Source: Lacrimispora sp. BS-2 | GTDB taxonomy: Bacteria > Bacillota > Clostridia > Lachnospirales > Lachnospiraceae | Direction: 5' to 3' | DNA: 64,000 bases | Assembly: GCF_040207125.1 (NCBI RefSeq) | Contig: NZ_CP157940.1 | Span: 248,001-312,000 of the forward strand | Shown here: piece after piece, positions 36,544-45,148 of the stretch | How positions within the stretch are numbered: the stretch's first letter is position 1 | Layout of the letters: every line of letters starts with the position of its first letter | Made by a program: the position numbers and the translations under genes | Notes under the pieces: model-generated | Database searches by the model: none | The model's input: the letters and a program-made list of their open reading frames with translations, nothing else | Told to the model about the DNA's origin: nothing

Positions 36544-37278
36544 ATGAGAATCTCTAACAGTTTTTTTCCTGCCTCTGCTCCAATAAATAAAAAGGCAGAA
36601 ATAAAGCAAAAATTTTCTGATATGTTTCAAATGAACAGGGACATTATTGACGTGGCTGGCAGTGTTCAGACATCGTCTGCGAATAAAGAAGAACCGCATA
36701 AAAAAGAATTAGAAGATGAGTTTGATGATGAAAAGCTGGCTTCTCATTTAGACGATTATTCTGGCAAAAAAATATCTACAGAAAAACATGTAAATTGGAA
36801 TAGCTTAGGGCTGGGAAAACTGACTTTGCAACAATTAAATTATCTGAAATCGACTTATGATGTTGAAAACATGGATCCTCAATCTTGTTATGATCTTCTG
36901 GCTGATTTAAGTAATATGGGAGTATTGTCAGGTTATGATATTGTCAGACAGTATACCAGTTTTCCAGTTCCAGGAGGCAGAAATCCTGTGGGCGGGGGTT
37001 TTGATGGGCTCCCTCTTGAGAAGCTGATAGCCATGGGACGAGCAGTTCCTTTGCCTCAAGGAGGATATGAAATAAACAATACCATTTGCGCAGGTGGAAA
37101 TGTATTAGAAAATCAACAAATGTCTTATGATTCTGCCTTAGGACGTTTAAGCTCAACTTTGAACAGCCCAACAGGTTTTGATAATCCGTCAGAGCATCAG
37201 AGAGCAATCGCAGAAGAAAGGATGGAATTATATGCCCATGAAAAATTTCTAAATATACTCAAACAGATTAAACGGTAA
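36544..37278 (+). CDS. Hypothetical protein, AT-rich gene
   Basis: 244 residues from ATG 36544 (MRISNSFFPASAPINKK), preferred because GAAAGG lies upstream; a 20-codon extension has no such site. No signal peptide and no membrane segment. The N-terminal third is polar and charged (EEPHKKELEDEFDDEKL), the middle has a helical LTLQQLNYLKSTYDVENM region, and a Gly/Pro stretch PVPGGRNPVGGGFDG follows. The family is not recognised. Base composition matches the adjacent secreted protein gene. Followed by a perfect terminator. Confidence 0.7.
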   Translation: MRISNSFFPASAPINKKAEIKQKFSDMFQMNRDIIDVAGSVQTSSANKEEPHKKELEDEFDDEKLASHLDDYSGKKISTEKHVNWNSLGLGKLTLQQLNYLKSTYDVENMDPQSCYDLLADLSNMGVLSGYDIVRQYTSFPVPGGRNPVGGGFDGLPLEKLIAMGRAVPLPQGGYEINNTICAGGNVLENQQMSYDSALGRLSSTLNSPTGFDNPSEHQRAIAEERMELYAHEKFLNILKQIKR

Positions 37279-37361
37279 CCATGAAAGGAATTATTTCAAA
37301 CTATGATCCGAACTATGAAATTCCGAGTGGAACTTTAAGAAGCATATGCTGTCAGATTGTC

Positions 37362-37400
37362 AAGAAACCCCATTTTCAAACGGTGAAAATGGGGTTTCTT
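37362..37400 (+). terminator. Strong terminator, 16-bp perfect stem
   Basis: 37362-37377 and 37385-37400 are exact reverse complements with a 7-base loop and T-rich 3' side. Confidence 0.88.
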
Positions 37401-37539
37401 TTGACTTTAATTTAAGCTGGATGGCTGTGAACTTTGCCATATAGATTCTAAAAGTTACATAAATTGTATTAACATTTTCTCCAATCTCTTGATAAATAAC
37501 CTGATTTGGTATATTTTAATCTCATAGGAGGCTGAATAT

Positions 37540-38043
37540 ATGGACTATTTAGTTGTATATACAAGTAATACTGGAAATACCCAAAAGGTAGCCATGAAAA
37601 TTTTTGAGACGCTTCCCGGAAAATCCAAGGACATTGTCAGTCTGGAAGAACTTCATGGAGAGGAAGCAGATATGTATTTTGTAGGATTCTGGAATAACCG
37701 TGGAACCTGCAAGACGGAAGTGATTGACTTTCTTTCGGATCTCCACGGAAAACGAGTGGCTTTATTTGGTACCTGCGGGCTTTCCGGAAATAAAGAATAT
37801 TTTAAGCAGGTGGAAAAGCAGGTATCCGTATTTCTGCCGGATGATAATGAATATCTTGGCTGTTTTTTATGCGGAGGGAAAATGGCTCCCCAGATTCTTG
37901 AAAAATACAGGCAAATGCAGGCAATTCACGATACTCCTCAGATCAGGGCCTTGATATCTGCATATGAGGATGGGATGTCGCATCCCAATGAACAGGATTT
38001 TAAGGACGCGGAAGAATTTGTAAAATCGGTCCTCAGGGAGTAA
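37540..38043 (+). CDS. Flavodoxin family protein
   Basis: 167 residues. The FMN phosphate loop is at the N-terminus: YTSNTGNTQKVA (about 8-19); GFWNNRGTCKTE near 49-60 and FGTCGLSGNKEYF near 75-88 match the loops that contact the flavin ring in short-chain flavodoxins. It is a likely soluble FMN electron carrier. It resembles the BilS-type flavodoxins found near bilirubin reductase in gut clostridia, but no reductase gene is here, so that name is not used. It is 23 bases upstream of ftsH on the same strand. ATAGGAGG precedes the ATG. Confidence 0.82.
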   Translation: MDYLVVYTSNTGNTQKVAMKIFETLPGKSKDIVSLEELHGEEADMYFVGFWNNRGTCKTEVIDFLSDLHGKRVALFGTCGLSGNKEYFKQVEKQVSVFLPDDNEYLGCFLCGGKMAPQILEKYRQMQAIHDTPQIRALISAYEDGMSHPNEQDFKDAEEFVKSVLRE

Positions 38044-38066
38044 CAGAAGAAAAAAGGAGGAGTATT

Positions 38067-39944
38067 ATGGGTTTGAAAGATGACGGCAGTTCACAAAATA
38101 ATCAGAAAAAACCGTTTATTTTTTATTATGTAATTGTTTTATTAATTATGATATTGTTTAATGCATTGACAGTTCCCTGGATTCAGTCCAAATCCGTGAC
38201 TGAAGTTCCTTACAGCACGTTTCTGGAGATGGTGGATCAGGGGAAGGTTCAGGCAGTTGCAAAGACGGAAACAGAAATCCAGTTTAAATCCGATACCGGA
38301 AAGAAGGATTGGGAAGGCAAGCCTGTGTATGACGTATATAAGACCGGGCTGTGGCCGGATGATACGCTGACTGAAAGGCTGATTGCCCATGACGTTTCCT
38401 TTGAAAAGACCATAGTCGTGCAGATGTCCCCTCTGCTTTCTTTTTTGCTCACCTGGATCATTCCCATCCTGATCTTTGTGTTCCTGGGAAATTTTTTATC
38501 CGGCCAACTGCAAAAAAAGATGGGCGGCGGCAATGCCATGACCTTTGGAAAGTCCAATCCTAAAATCTATGCGGAATCAGAGACAGGAAAGACTTTCCGG
38601 GACGTAGCCGGACAGGAGGAGGCAAAGGAAGCTTTAAAGGAGATCGTGGATTTTCTTCATAATCCCCAGAAATATGCGGATATCGGAGCTTCCCTTCCAA
38701 AGGGCGCCCTGCTGGTAGGCCCTCCGGGAACCGGTAAGACACTCCTTGCCAGGGCGGTGGCAGGGGAAGCCCATGTGCCGTTTTTTTCCATATCCGGTTC
38801 TGAATTTGTGGAAATGTTTGTAGGTATGGGTGCGGCAAAGGTAAGGGACTTATTTAAGCAGGCTGGTGATAAGGCTCCCTGTATCGTATTTATCGATGAA
38901 ATTGATACCATAGGTAAGAAACGTGACGGAGGCGGTTTTACCGGAAATGACGAACGGGAACAGACCTTAAACCAGCTTTTGGCTGAAATGGATGGATTTG
39001 ACGGAAAAAAGGGCGTTGTCATATTGGCTGCCACCAACCGTCCGGATTCCCTGGATAAAGCGCTTTTAAGGCCAGGCCGTTTTGACCGCAGGATTCCTGT
39101 GGAGCTTCCTGACTTAAACGGACGGGAAGCCATATTAAAGGTTCACGGCAAAAATGTAAAACTTTCCGATGATGTGGATTTTCATGGAGTAGCCCTTGCC
39201 ACGGCAGGGTCCAGCGGCGCAGAGCTTGCCAATATCGTCAATGAGGCGGCCCTCAGGGCGGTCCGCATGGGCAGAAAGACCGTAACCCAGAGAGATTTAG
39301 AGGAAAGCGTGGAAGTAGTGATCGCCGGATATCAGAAGAAGGACGCTTCTGTCAATGCCAGGGAAAGGAAGATCATTGCTTACCATGAGGTGGGCCATGC
39401 GCTGGTGGCTGCCTGCCAGAACCACTCAGCACCAGTTCATAAGATCACCATTATACCAAGAACCTCCGGCGCCCTCGGTTATACCATGCAGGTGGATGAG
39501 GAAGAACGCCACCTTTTGACAAAGGAGGCTGCCTTAAGTAAGATCGCCACCTTTACCGGAGGAAGGGCGGCAGAAGAACTGGTATTTGATACAGTCACCA
39601 GCGGGGCTTCCAATGACATTGAGCAGGCTACCAGGATCGCCAGAGCCATGGTGACCCGCTATGGCATGACCGATGAGTTTGATATGGTGGCCCTTGAGAC
39701 AGTGACCAACCAGTATCTGGGCGGAGATACCGCTCTTGCCTGTTCTCCTGAAACGGCCAGGCAGATCGACAACGCTGTAATCAGAATTGTAAAGGATCAG
39801 CATCAAAAGGCTTTAAAGATTCTTAAGGACAATGAAACAAAGCTTCATGAGATCGCAGAATATCTTCTGGAACGGGAAACCATAACAGGAGAAGAGTTCA
39901 TGAAGATCGCAGGATTTGATTCTGCAGGAACCCAGGAAAGTTAA
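38067..39944 (+). CDS. ftsH: ATP-dependent zinc metalloprotease FtsH
   Basis: 625 residues. Two membrane segments (about 17-36 and 121-143) flank a short extracytoplasmic domain; then come the AAA+ domain with Walker A GPPGTGKT (218-225), Walker B VFIDEID, the SRH segment NRPDSLDKALLRPGRFDRR, and the zinc protease motif H440-E-V-G-H444. It degrades membrane and regulatory proteins in a hexamer at the inner membrane. Unlike many ftsH genes it is not beside tilS/hpt, so it may be a second paralogue. AAAAGGAGG precedes the ATG. Confidence 0.95.
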   Translation: MGLKDDGSSQNNQKKPFIFYYVIVLLIMILFNALTVPWIQSKSVTEVPYSTFLEMVDQGKVQAVAKTETEIQFKSDTGKKDWEGKPVYDVYKTGLWPDDTLTERLIAHDVSFEKTIVVQMSPLLSFLLTWIIPILIFVFLGNFLSGQLQKKMGGGNAMTFGKSNPKIYAESETGKTFRDVAGQEEAKEALKEIVDFLHNPQKYADIGASLPKGALLVGPPGTGKTLLARAVAGEAHVPFFSISGSEFVEMFVGMGAAKVRDLFKQAGDKAPCIVFIDEIDTIGKKRDGGGFTGNDEREQTLNQLLAEMDGFDGKKGVVILAATNRPDSLDKALLRPGRFDRRIPVELPDLNGREAILKVHGKNVKLSDDVDFHGVALATAGSSGAELANIVNEAALRAVRMGRKTVTQRDLEESVEVVIAGYQKKDASVNARERKIIAYHEVGHALVAACQNHSAPVHKITIIPRTSGALGYTMQVDEEERHLLTKEAALSKIATFTGGRAAEELVFDTVTSGASNDIEQATRIARAMVTRYGMTDEFDMVALETVTNQYLGGDTALACSPETARQIDNAVIRIVKDQHQKALKILKDNETKLHEIAEYLLERETITGEEFMKIAGFDSAGTQES

Positions 39945-40033
39945 AAAGCAGGCTTAAGAAAAGAGGGTTTGCCTGCCTGCTGGTTATGGATTAAGAAATT
40001 GTAAATATGTTCCAAAGAATATAGAAAATATGT

Positions 40034-40061
40034 TTCACACTTTGGTAAAATATGGTATAAT
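40034..40061 (+). promoter_or_regulatory. Promoter of first chemoreceptor gene
   Basis: TTCACA (40034-40039) and TATAAT (40056-40061), 16-base spacer, about 38 bases upstream of the ATG. Confidence 0.6.
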
Positions 40062-40099
40062 CCCCGTAAACGTTGTAACTTATAGAGGGGGATTATGCA

Positions 40100-42289
40100 A
40101 TGAAGGTACAGTTTTTCGGTAAATGGAAGAATCGTGGTTCAGGGCACAGAGGTATGTCATGGCTAAAGCAGAAAGGAGCAGGGAAATATAAGCTTTCAAC
40201 TAAGATCGCATGCATCGCCGGAATCATGCTGGTGGTCGTTTTTACGGTTTTGATCGGAATCACTTCAAGAATGACAAAAGACGCCATGAAACAGTCCGCA
40301 TTCAGGGAACTGAAGACTCTGGCATCTGAGAATGGAAAGGTGATCCAGCAGACGCTTGATGAGGCAAGGCAGGTATCGGACAGTATTGCGTATTATCTTG
40401 AGAATTCCACGGCTAACAGAAAGGTCCTTCAGGGGCTGAGGATTAAGTCAGGCCCTTCAGCCGAGCCGCTCTATAAGAGCCAGGTATTTGATAATATTAC
40501 ACTGGACAGCTATGGTATGAAAATGGAAGATTATATGCTGACGACCATCAAGTCCTCTGTTCTATACTCCGAAGATATTGTAGGAGTCGGTATCCTGTTT
40601 GAGCAGTATGCCATGAGCTCTGCAGCCAGAAGCTATGGCCTGTATGCCGGCAAGGATGGGGCGGTTAAGGACTGCGGTCTGTACGAGGATTATTCTTCTG
40701 CTGATTATTTTGCAAAGGTGATGGAGAAAAAGGCCCAGGTCATTACGCAGCCCTATGAATCAAATGGAATGATGATGATCACCATGGCGGTGCCTGTGAT
40801 CGTAGGCGACAGGGTGCTGTGCGTGGTCACAGTCGATGTAGGCCTGGACCGTTTCAGCCAGATGAAAACAGCGGGTTCCTCTTATCCAAGCATGCAGACC
40901 TTCATTTTAAATGAATCAGGAACAATTATTTCAGAAAGCACAGGCAGCGGACTTGTGGGAACCAATGTTTCTGATTCCGTCAACAGTGGGACATGCAAGG
41001 AGGAAATAAGTACCAGAATTTCCTCTGGCTCTGATTTTTATACTGTGGATCCAGGCAAAAAAGGAGATACATATTATTTCTTTGAGCCGATTCAGCTAAA
41101 TGGTTCCAACTGGTATTCCGTTACGGCGGTGGAAGCGGGAGACATGAACCGGGAAGCAGACAGGGTGTCTTCTTTGATGGTCATTATTTCCATCGTTGCC
41201 ATGATTGTTATTCTATTTATCATTGCATTTATCATAAAAAGGCAGTTAAAGCCCATCCATAAGATCGTAGCAGCTGCCGGGAAGATTGCGGAAGGGGATT
41301 TAAACGTTTTTGTTGATGTGGAATCCAACGATGAAATCGGCCTTGTGGCGGCTTCCTTTGAACAAATGACCGTGAACCTAAAAGAGGTAATTGACCGCAT
41401 CTCCTTTACGCTGAACGAAGTTGCGGATAACCATTTGGACTTAGACGTGGAACTGGGCCTAAAGGGAGATTTTTCCCAGCTTGAAAAAGCGGTAAAGCAG
41501 ATTGTCATGAATTTAAATTCGGTTATGAATGAAGTCAATCAGGCAGCAGCCCAGGTGGCCCTAAGCTCCGGGCAGGTTGCAAACGGTTCCCAGCTTCTGG
41601 CAAACGGCTCGGAAGAGCAGGAAAGAACCGTTGACATGCTATCCGGTTCCATCAGCCAGGTTGCGGAAAAGGTCAGACGTCTGGCAGAAAAAGCCGGAGA
41701 AGTTTCCATGCAGGTTCAGATGACCGGTACAGAGGTGGTAAACTGCGATATGTCCATGCAGAATCTTTCCAGTGCCATGAATGAAATCCACGTTTCCTCC
41801 GGGGAGATCGGAAAGATCATCAAGGTAATTGAAGATATTGCATTCCAGACCAATATCCTGGCTTTAAATGCTGCCATAGAGGCGGCAAGGGCAGGGGAGT
41901 CCGGAAGAGGATTTGCAGTGGTTGCCGGTGAGGTGCGGAATCTGGCAGCGAAAAGCTCTGAAGCAGCAAAAAATACCACAGCTTTAATCAAGGATTCCAT
42001 AAATGCTGTAGAAAAAGGCAATGAGATATTGGATGAAACCGTTCAATCCATGATGAAGGTTTTGGAGGATTCCGCCCTGGCAGTGGAATCCGTGGATTCC
42101 ATCTCAAACATAGCTTCCCAGGAAGCAAAAGCAGTAGAAGAGGTGACAAAGGAGCTTGGAAGGATCTCTTCCGTAGTTCAGAACAATGCTGCAGCCGCGG
42201 AAGAAAGTGCGGCCTCCAGTGAAGAGTTATCCCAGCAGGCACAGCTTTTGCGGGAACTGGTAAAGAGCTTCCGCCTGAGAGAGGAATAA
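40100..42289 (+). CDS. Methyl-accepting chemotaxis protein with dCache-like sensor
   Basis: 729 residues. Membrane segments are near 34-54 and 356-377, enclosing a ~300-residue extracellular sensor of the Cache type (VGVGILFEQ, VTVDVGLDRFSQM). HAMP follows (about 378-430), and the C-terminal signalling hairpin has the conserved tip with [21 protein letters not shown]-like sequence, of which IEAARAGE is diagnostic. The ligand is unknown. The gene is a single unit with its own promoter and terminator. Sequence similarity of its signalling domain to the second receptor at 47548 suggests both feed the same chemotaxis pathway. Confidence 0.94.
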   Translation: MKVQFFGKWKNRGSGHRGMSWLKQKGAGKYKLSTKIACIAGIMLVVVFTVLIGITSRMTKDAMKQSAFRELKTLASENGKVIQQTLDEARQVSDSIAYYLENSTANRKVLQGLRIKSGPSAEPLYKSQVFDNITLDSYGMKMEDYMLTTIKSSVLYSEDIVGVGILFEQYAMSSAARSYGLYAGKDGAVKDCGLYEDYSSADYFAKVMEKKAQVITQPYESNGMMMITMAVPVIVGDRVLCVVTVDVGLDRFSQMKTAGSSYPSMQTFILNESGTIISESTGSGLVGTNVSDSVNSGTCKEEISTRISSGSDFYTVDPGKKGDTYYFFEPIQLNGSNWYSVTAVEAGDMNREADRVSSLMVIISIVAMIVILFIIAFIIKRQLKPIHKIVAAAGKIAEGDLNVFVDVESNDEIGLVAASFEQMTVNLKEVIDRISFTLNEVADNHLDLDVELGLKGDFSQLEKAVKQIVMNLNSVMNEVNQAAAQVALSSGQVANGSQLLANGSEEQERTVDMLSGSISQVAEKVRRLAEKAGEVSMQVQMTGTEVVNCDMSMQNLSSAMNEIHVSSGEIGKIIKVIEDIAFQTNILALNAAIEAARAGESGRGFAVVAGEVRNLAAKSSEAAKNTTALIKDSINAVEKGNEILDETVQSMMKVLEDSALAVESVDSISNIASQEAKAVEEVTKELGRISSVVQNNAAAAEESAASSEELSQQAQLLRELVKSFRLREE

Positions 42290-42324
42290 ATGATCCATAA
42301 TTAATCTTATACAGGAATGAGGAA

Positions 42325-42362
42325 ACAGAGTTAAATGATGCTCACATTTAACTCTGTTTTTT
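42325..42362 (+). terminator. Terminator after first chemoreceptor
   Basis: ACAGAGTTAAATG (42325-42337) pairs exactly with 42345-42357, followed by six T. Confidence 0.88.
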
Positions 42363-42508
42363 CTGTTCAGACGTATAAAAAATATATAATTTTCAAATAA
42401 AAGCAAAAATATGTTTTTAAACAAAATTATGAAAATGAATATAAAATCTAAATAATTATAATCAATTTGAAAATTAACAAATAATATATAAAAATAATTA
42501 AAGAAGTA
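42363..42508. promoter_or_regulatory. Extremely AT-rich block upstream of a consensus promoter
   Basis: About 145 bases with very few G or C, in A and T runs, directly upstream of the -35 box at 42509. This is the place and composition of an UP element that raises transcription from stable-RNA promoters. No coding potential was seen. Confidence 0.5.
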
Positions 42509-42537
42509 TTGACAAAATAGAGCTTGTACGCTATAAT
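42509..42537 (+). promoter_or_regulatory. Perfect consensus sigma-A promoter for the ncRNA
   Basis: TTGACA (42509-42514), 17-base spacer, TATAAT (42532-42537). Both hexamers match the consensus exactly; transcription would start about 42543-42545. Confidence 0.85.
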
Positions 42538-42542
42538 AAAGC

Positions 42543-42996
42543 CATAACAAAAGTAACTAATTAAAAGAGATCAAATCTAACGAAAGGAGGTACAGTCCAC
42601 CAGAAAGAGCAGTCTGGCTTCGTTTATATAATGATAAATGAAGCAAAAGGAAAACCAATCTGCCGATGTGAAAAGCCAATCTTTGAAGCAATGATCAGTC
42701 ATTAATGAAAAAGAGAGAATTCATGAGAAGGAAAAACTGTAAGAGATCCAAAGGTCAAGAAAAGAGATTTTAAGACATATGAGGAAACAGTTAAGTAAGA
42801 GAGCAAAGCCCATGAATCTGGTGTATAACAACGGGGAGCGGAAAAATTAATATAGATCATGCTGAAAAACGTGTACCATGTACAAGGCAGCAGACATGAG
42901 AGAAACGAGGTATCAAGACCAATGGACGAGATAATATAGAAACGGGTATCGATGGTAAAGAAATTTCAAATCGGTATCCGTTTCTATCTGTTTTTT
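42543..42996 (+). ncRNA. Probable ~450-nt structured non-coding RNA
   Basis: The segment lies between a perfect consensus promoter and an intrinsic terminator (42936-42953 pairs with 42970-42987 over 18 positions with two wobble pairs, then TTTTTT at 42991-42996), with no open frame over about 26 codons. It is purine-rich and contains local hairpins, for example GCTTC...GAAGC enclosing TTTAT...ATAAA (about 42618-42645), CCAGA...TCTGG just before it, AATGA...TCATT near 42690-42705, and GTAC...GTAC near 42875. An exact AAAGGAGGT (42583-42591) lacks a start codon nearby. RNase P RNA, tmRNA, SRP RNA and 6S RNA landmarks were not found. The strand is fixed by promoter and terminator direction. Function unknown. 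Confidence 0.65.
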
Positions 42997-42997
42997 A

Positions 42998-43906
42998 TTA
43001 AAAGATCCCTTCTAAATTAAAGGACGGCGTGTATTCTTCTTTTGCGCTGCTTTTTTCCTGCATAAATCCCTGATCCAACCCAAGTCTGATGGCTTCATCC
43101 AACACTTTTCCATATTCATAAGATGTAATTCTCCGGTTAATTTCCGGGAAGCTTCCGCTCCGGTAGAATGGGGTGTACTGGCTCATAAGACTGATGTAAT
43201 ACATTCCCTCCGGCAGCTCATCTTTCATCCAGTGAAGAAGGCGGATGGAATCCTCCTTTGCCCCTGGAAGCACCATATGGCGTATGATGACACCCTTTTT
43301 AATAAGTTCTCCTTCAGAATCAAACTGTGGAGCTCCGGTCTGGAGTATCATCTGTTTTATTGCCTTTGAGGCCGCAGCAAAATAGTCAGGTGCCTTGCTG
43401 TAGCGTGAGGAAAGCTCAGAACTGAAGTACTTTAAATCAGGAAGCCACACATCGATGTATGGGGCCAGCTCCTTTATGATTTCTTCTGATTCATATCCTC
43501 CGCAGTTATAAACTACAGGAATCGTAAGCTCTGATTTTATAAGATCCAGGGCCTTTAAAACAGAGGGAAGATACTGGGTGGCCGTGACCAGATTAATGTT
43601 GTGGGCGCCTTCCTCCTGAAGCCTTAAGAAAATACGGGAAAGCTCTTTGCTTGCGATTTCCTTTCCTAAACCCTCCTGGCTGATGGTATAATTCTGGCAA
43701 AAGCAGCAGCCAAGCGTACAGCCGGAAAAAAATACGGTACCGCTTCCCCGGCTTCCGCTGATACAGGGTTCCTCCCAGTGGTGAAGTGCGGCCCGGGCCG
43801 CTTTTATGGTATCGCCGCACCCGCAAAAGCCGGTACTTACATGGCGGTTGACTCCGCAGCTTCTGGGACAGAGGCTGCAGGATTCGTATAGATGTTCTAG
43901 GTTCAT
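42998..43906 (-). CDS. Radical SAM protein, PflA-like (COG1313 type)
   Basis: 302 residues. The SAM cluster motif CxxxCxxC is C63, C67, C70 (GCTLGCCFCQNY), and an N-terminal Cys set (CSLCPRSCG, FCGCG) precedes it, as in the pyruvate-formate-lyase-activating-enzyme-like COG1313 proteins. YNCGGYES and DVWLPDLKYFS are later family blocks. The target is unknown; no glycyl-radical enzyme gene is near. The gene runs toward the ncRNA gene and ends two bases from its terminator T run. About 100 bases separate it from the AraC gene on the same strand. Confidence 0.88.
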   Translation of the reverse strand: MNLEHLYESCSLCPRSCGVNRHVSTGFCGCGDTIKAARAALHHWEEPCISGSRGSGTVFFSGCTLGCCFCQNYTISQEGLGKEIASKELSRIFLRLQEEGAHNINLVTATQYLPSVLKALDLIKSELTIPVVYNCGGYESEEIIKELAPYIDVWLPDLKYFSSELSSRYSKAPDYFAAASKAIKQMILQTGAPQFDSEGELIKKGVIIRHMVLPGAKEDSIRLLHWMKDELPEGMYYISLMSQYTPFYRSGSFPEINRRITSYEYGKVLDEAIRLGLDQGFMQEKSSAKEEYTPSFNLEGIF

Positions 43907-44003
43907 ATGTTAAACTCCTGTTATTTATGAAGGCAGCCAGCCGGGAGGACATGCCTGCATGTTCATTGGGCTGCTGCTGTTATGACGATAAGAAATTTGC
44001 AAA

Positions 44004-44882
44004 TCAATATCCTTTTGGCAGAACGGCCTGCTCCCGGTATTCTTTGGGGGAAAGGCCGAATTCCTTTTTAAAGGCCCGGTAAAAGCTGGTGTAATCCGTA
44101 AAGCCGTACTGATGGTACAGCTCCCCAAAGGGGATGCCGGAGAGGATTCCGTTTTTACTGGCCTGAAGCCTTTTTTTCAGGATGTACTGGTGAAGAGAAA
44201 TCCCCATATTATCCTTAAATACATGGGAAATGTGATATTTGCTGGCATAAAAGAAGGAGGCCAGATGGTCCAGGGACAGATTTTCTTCCAAATGGTTGTT
44301 AATATAATCACAAATATTTAAATAAAGCACGTTTTCATAGGCAGCAGGCACCTGATGGAGCATGTCGTAAGTGATCCGGTTCAGCAGCAGCATGAAGGAA
44401 TGGATCTGCAGCTCTGAATTCAGCTTATGGAATGCCTTATTTCCGTGAATTTCTTCAAGCAGATCCAAAAGACGGCCCTGGATATTCTGAAATGTGACAA
44501 AATCCCTGCGGAAATGGTAATGTTTATTCTCCGATACATAACGAAAACTGTAAGAAAAATCCTCTGACCAGGAACACATGGTCTCAAAATAATAACGGCT
44601 GATCCAGAGAACGATCCGCTGATAGGTTTTTCCGGTGGAATGGAAAATAGGGTGGTGCTTTACTTCGGGAGGAATTAACAGGTAATCCCCGTACTGCAAT
44701 GGATACTGTTTCCCTTCCACATCATAGGTCACATCTCCGTTTAAGAAAAAATACACCTCATAATAGGAGTGGCTGTGGTCCACAACATGATTCAAGTCCA
44801 GATCTTTATAAAAAAACACTTCAAATTCTCCTGAATTCATATATTGCCGCTCATTAAAGCCGGTGGACAATTCTTTTCTCAT
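44004..44882 (-). CDS. AraC-family regulator with cupin sensor domain
   Basis: 292 residues. The N-terminal part (about 20-100) is a cupin-like ligand domain (HSHSYYEVYFFLNGDVTYDV, PPEVKHHPIF). The C-terminal part (about 190-290) has two helix-turn-helix motifs with LSLDHLASFFYASKYHISHVF and GFTDYTSFYRAFKKEFGLSPKEYR. AAAGGAG precedes the ATG at 44882. It is divergent from uxuA, 266 bases away, and probably senses a hexuronate or mannonate-pathway sugar and activates the uxuA-uxuB operon; this is inferred from arrangement only. Confidence 0.9.
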   Translation of the reverse strand: MRKELSTGFNERQYMNSGEFEVFFYKDLDLNHVVDHSHSYYEVYFFLNGDVTYDVEGKQYPLQYGDYLLIPPEVKHHPIFHSTGKTYQRIVLWISRYYFETMCSWSEDFSYSFRYVSENKHYHFRRDFVTFQNIQGRLLDLLEEIHGNKAFHKLNSELQIHSFMLLLNRITYDMLHQVPAAYENVLYLNICDYINNHLEENLSLDHLASFFYASKYHISHVFKDNMGISLHQYILKKRLQASKNGILSGIPFGELYHQYGFTDYTSFYRAFKKEFGLSPKEYREQAVLPKGY

Positions 44883-45148
44883 TTAAAAATCTCCTTTCCC
44901 GTTTTTCTCATGTTAAAGGATATTATGAAAACAAAACGATGTTTTTATAAACCCATGGACGGGCTAAAAAACAGTCCCTTTATCTTCCCTTGGATTGCAG
45001 CTTCTGATAAGTTGTATTATAAGCCATGACCGCAAGTTTTGCAATGTGAACGGCAAATAAATCCATGGTAATAAGGTAAGGTTTTGTTTATACTGAATCC
45101 ACAAGGCAGGAAAAGAAACTTATTATAGGATTGCTAAGGAGGTATTTT

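Noticed and set aside
37281-37412. Small frame after the 244-residue hypothetical gene
   Set aside because: It runs through the stem of the terminator at 37362-37400 and lacks a ribosome site.
42543-42996. RNase P RNA, tmRNA, SRP RNA or 6S RNA identity
   Set aside because: None of their conserved stretches (such as the P4 region of RNase P or the tRNA-like ends of tmRNA) could be found.
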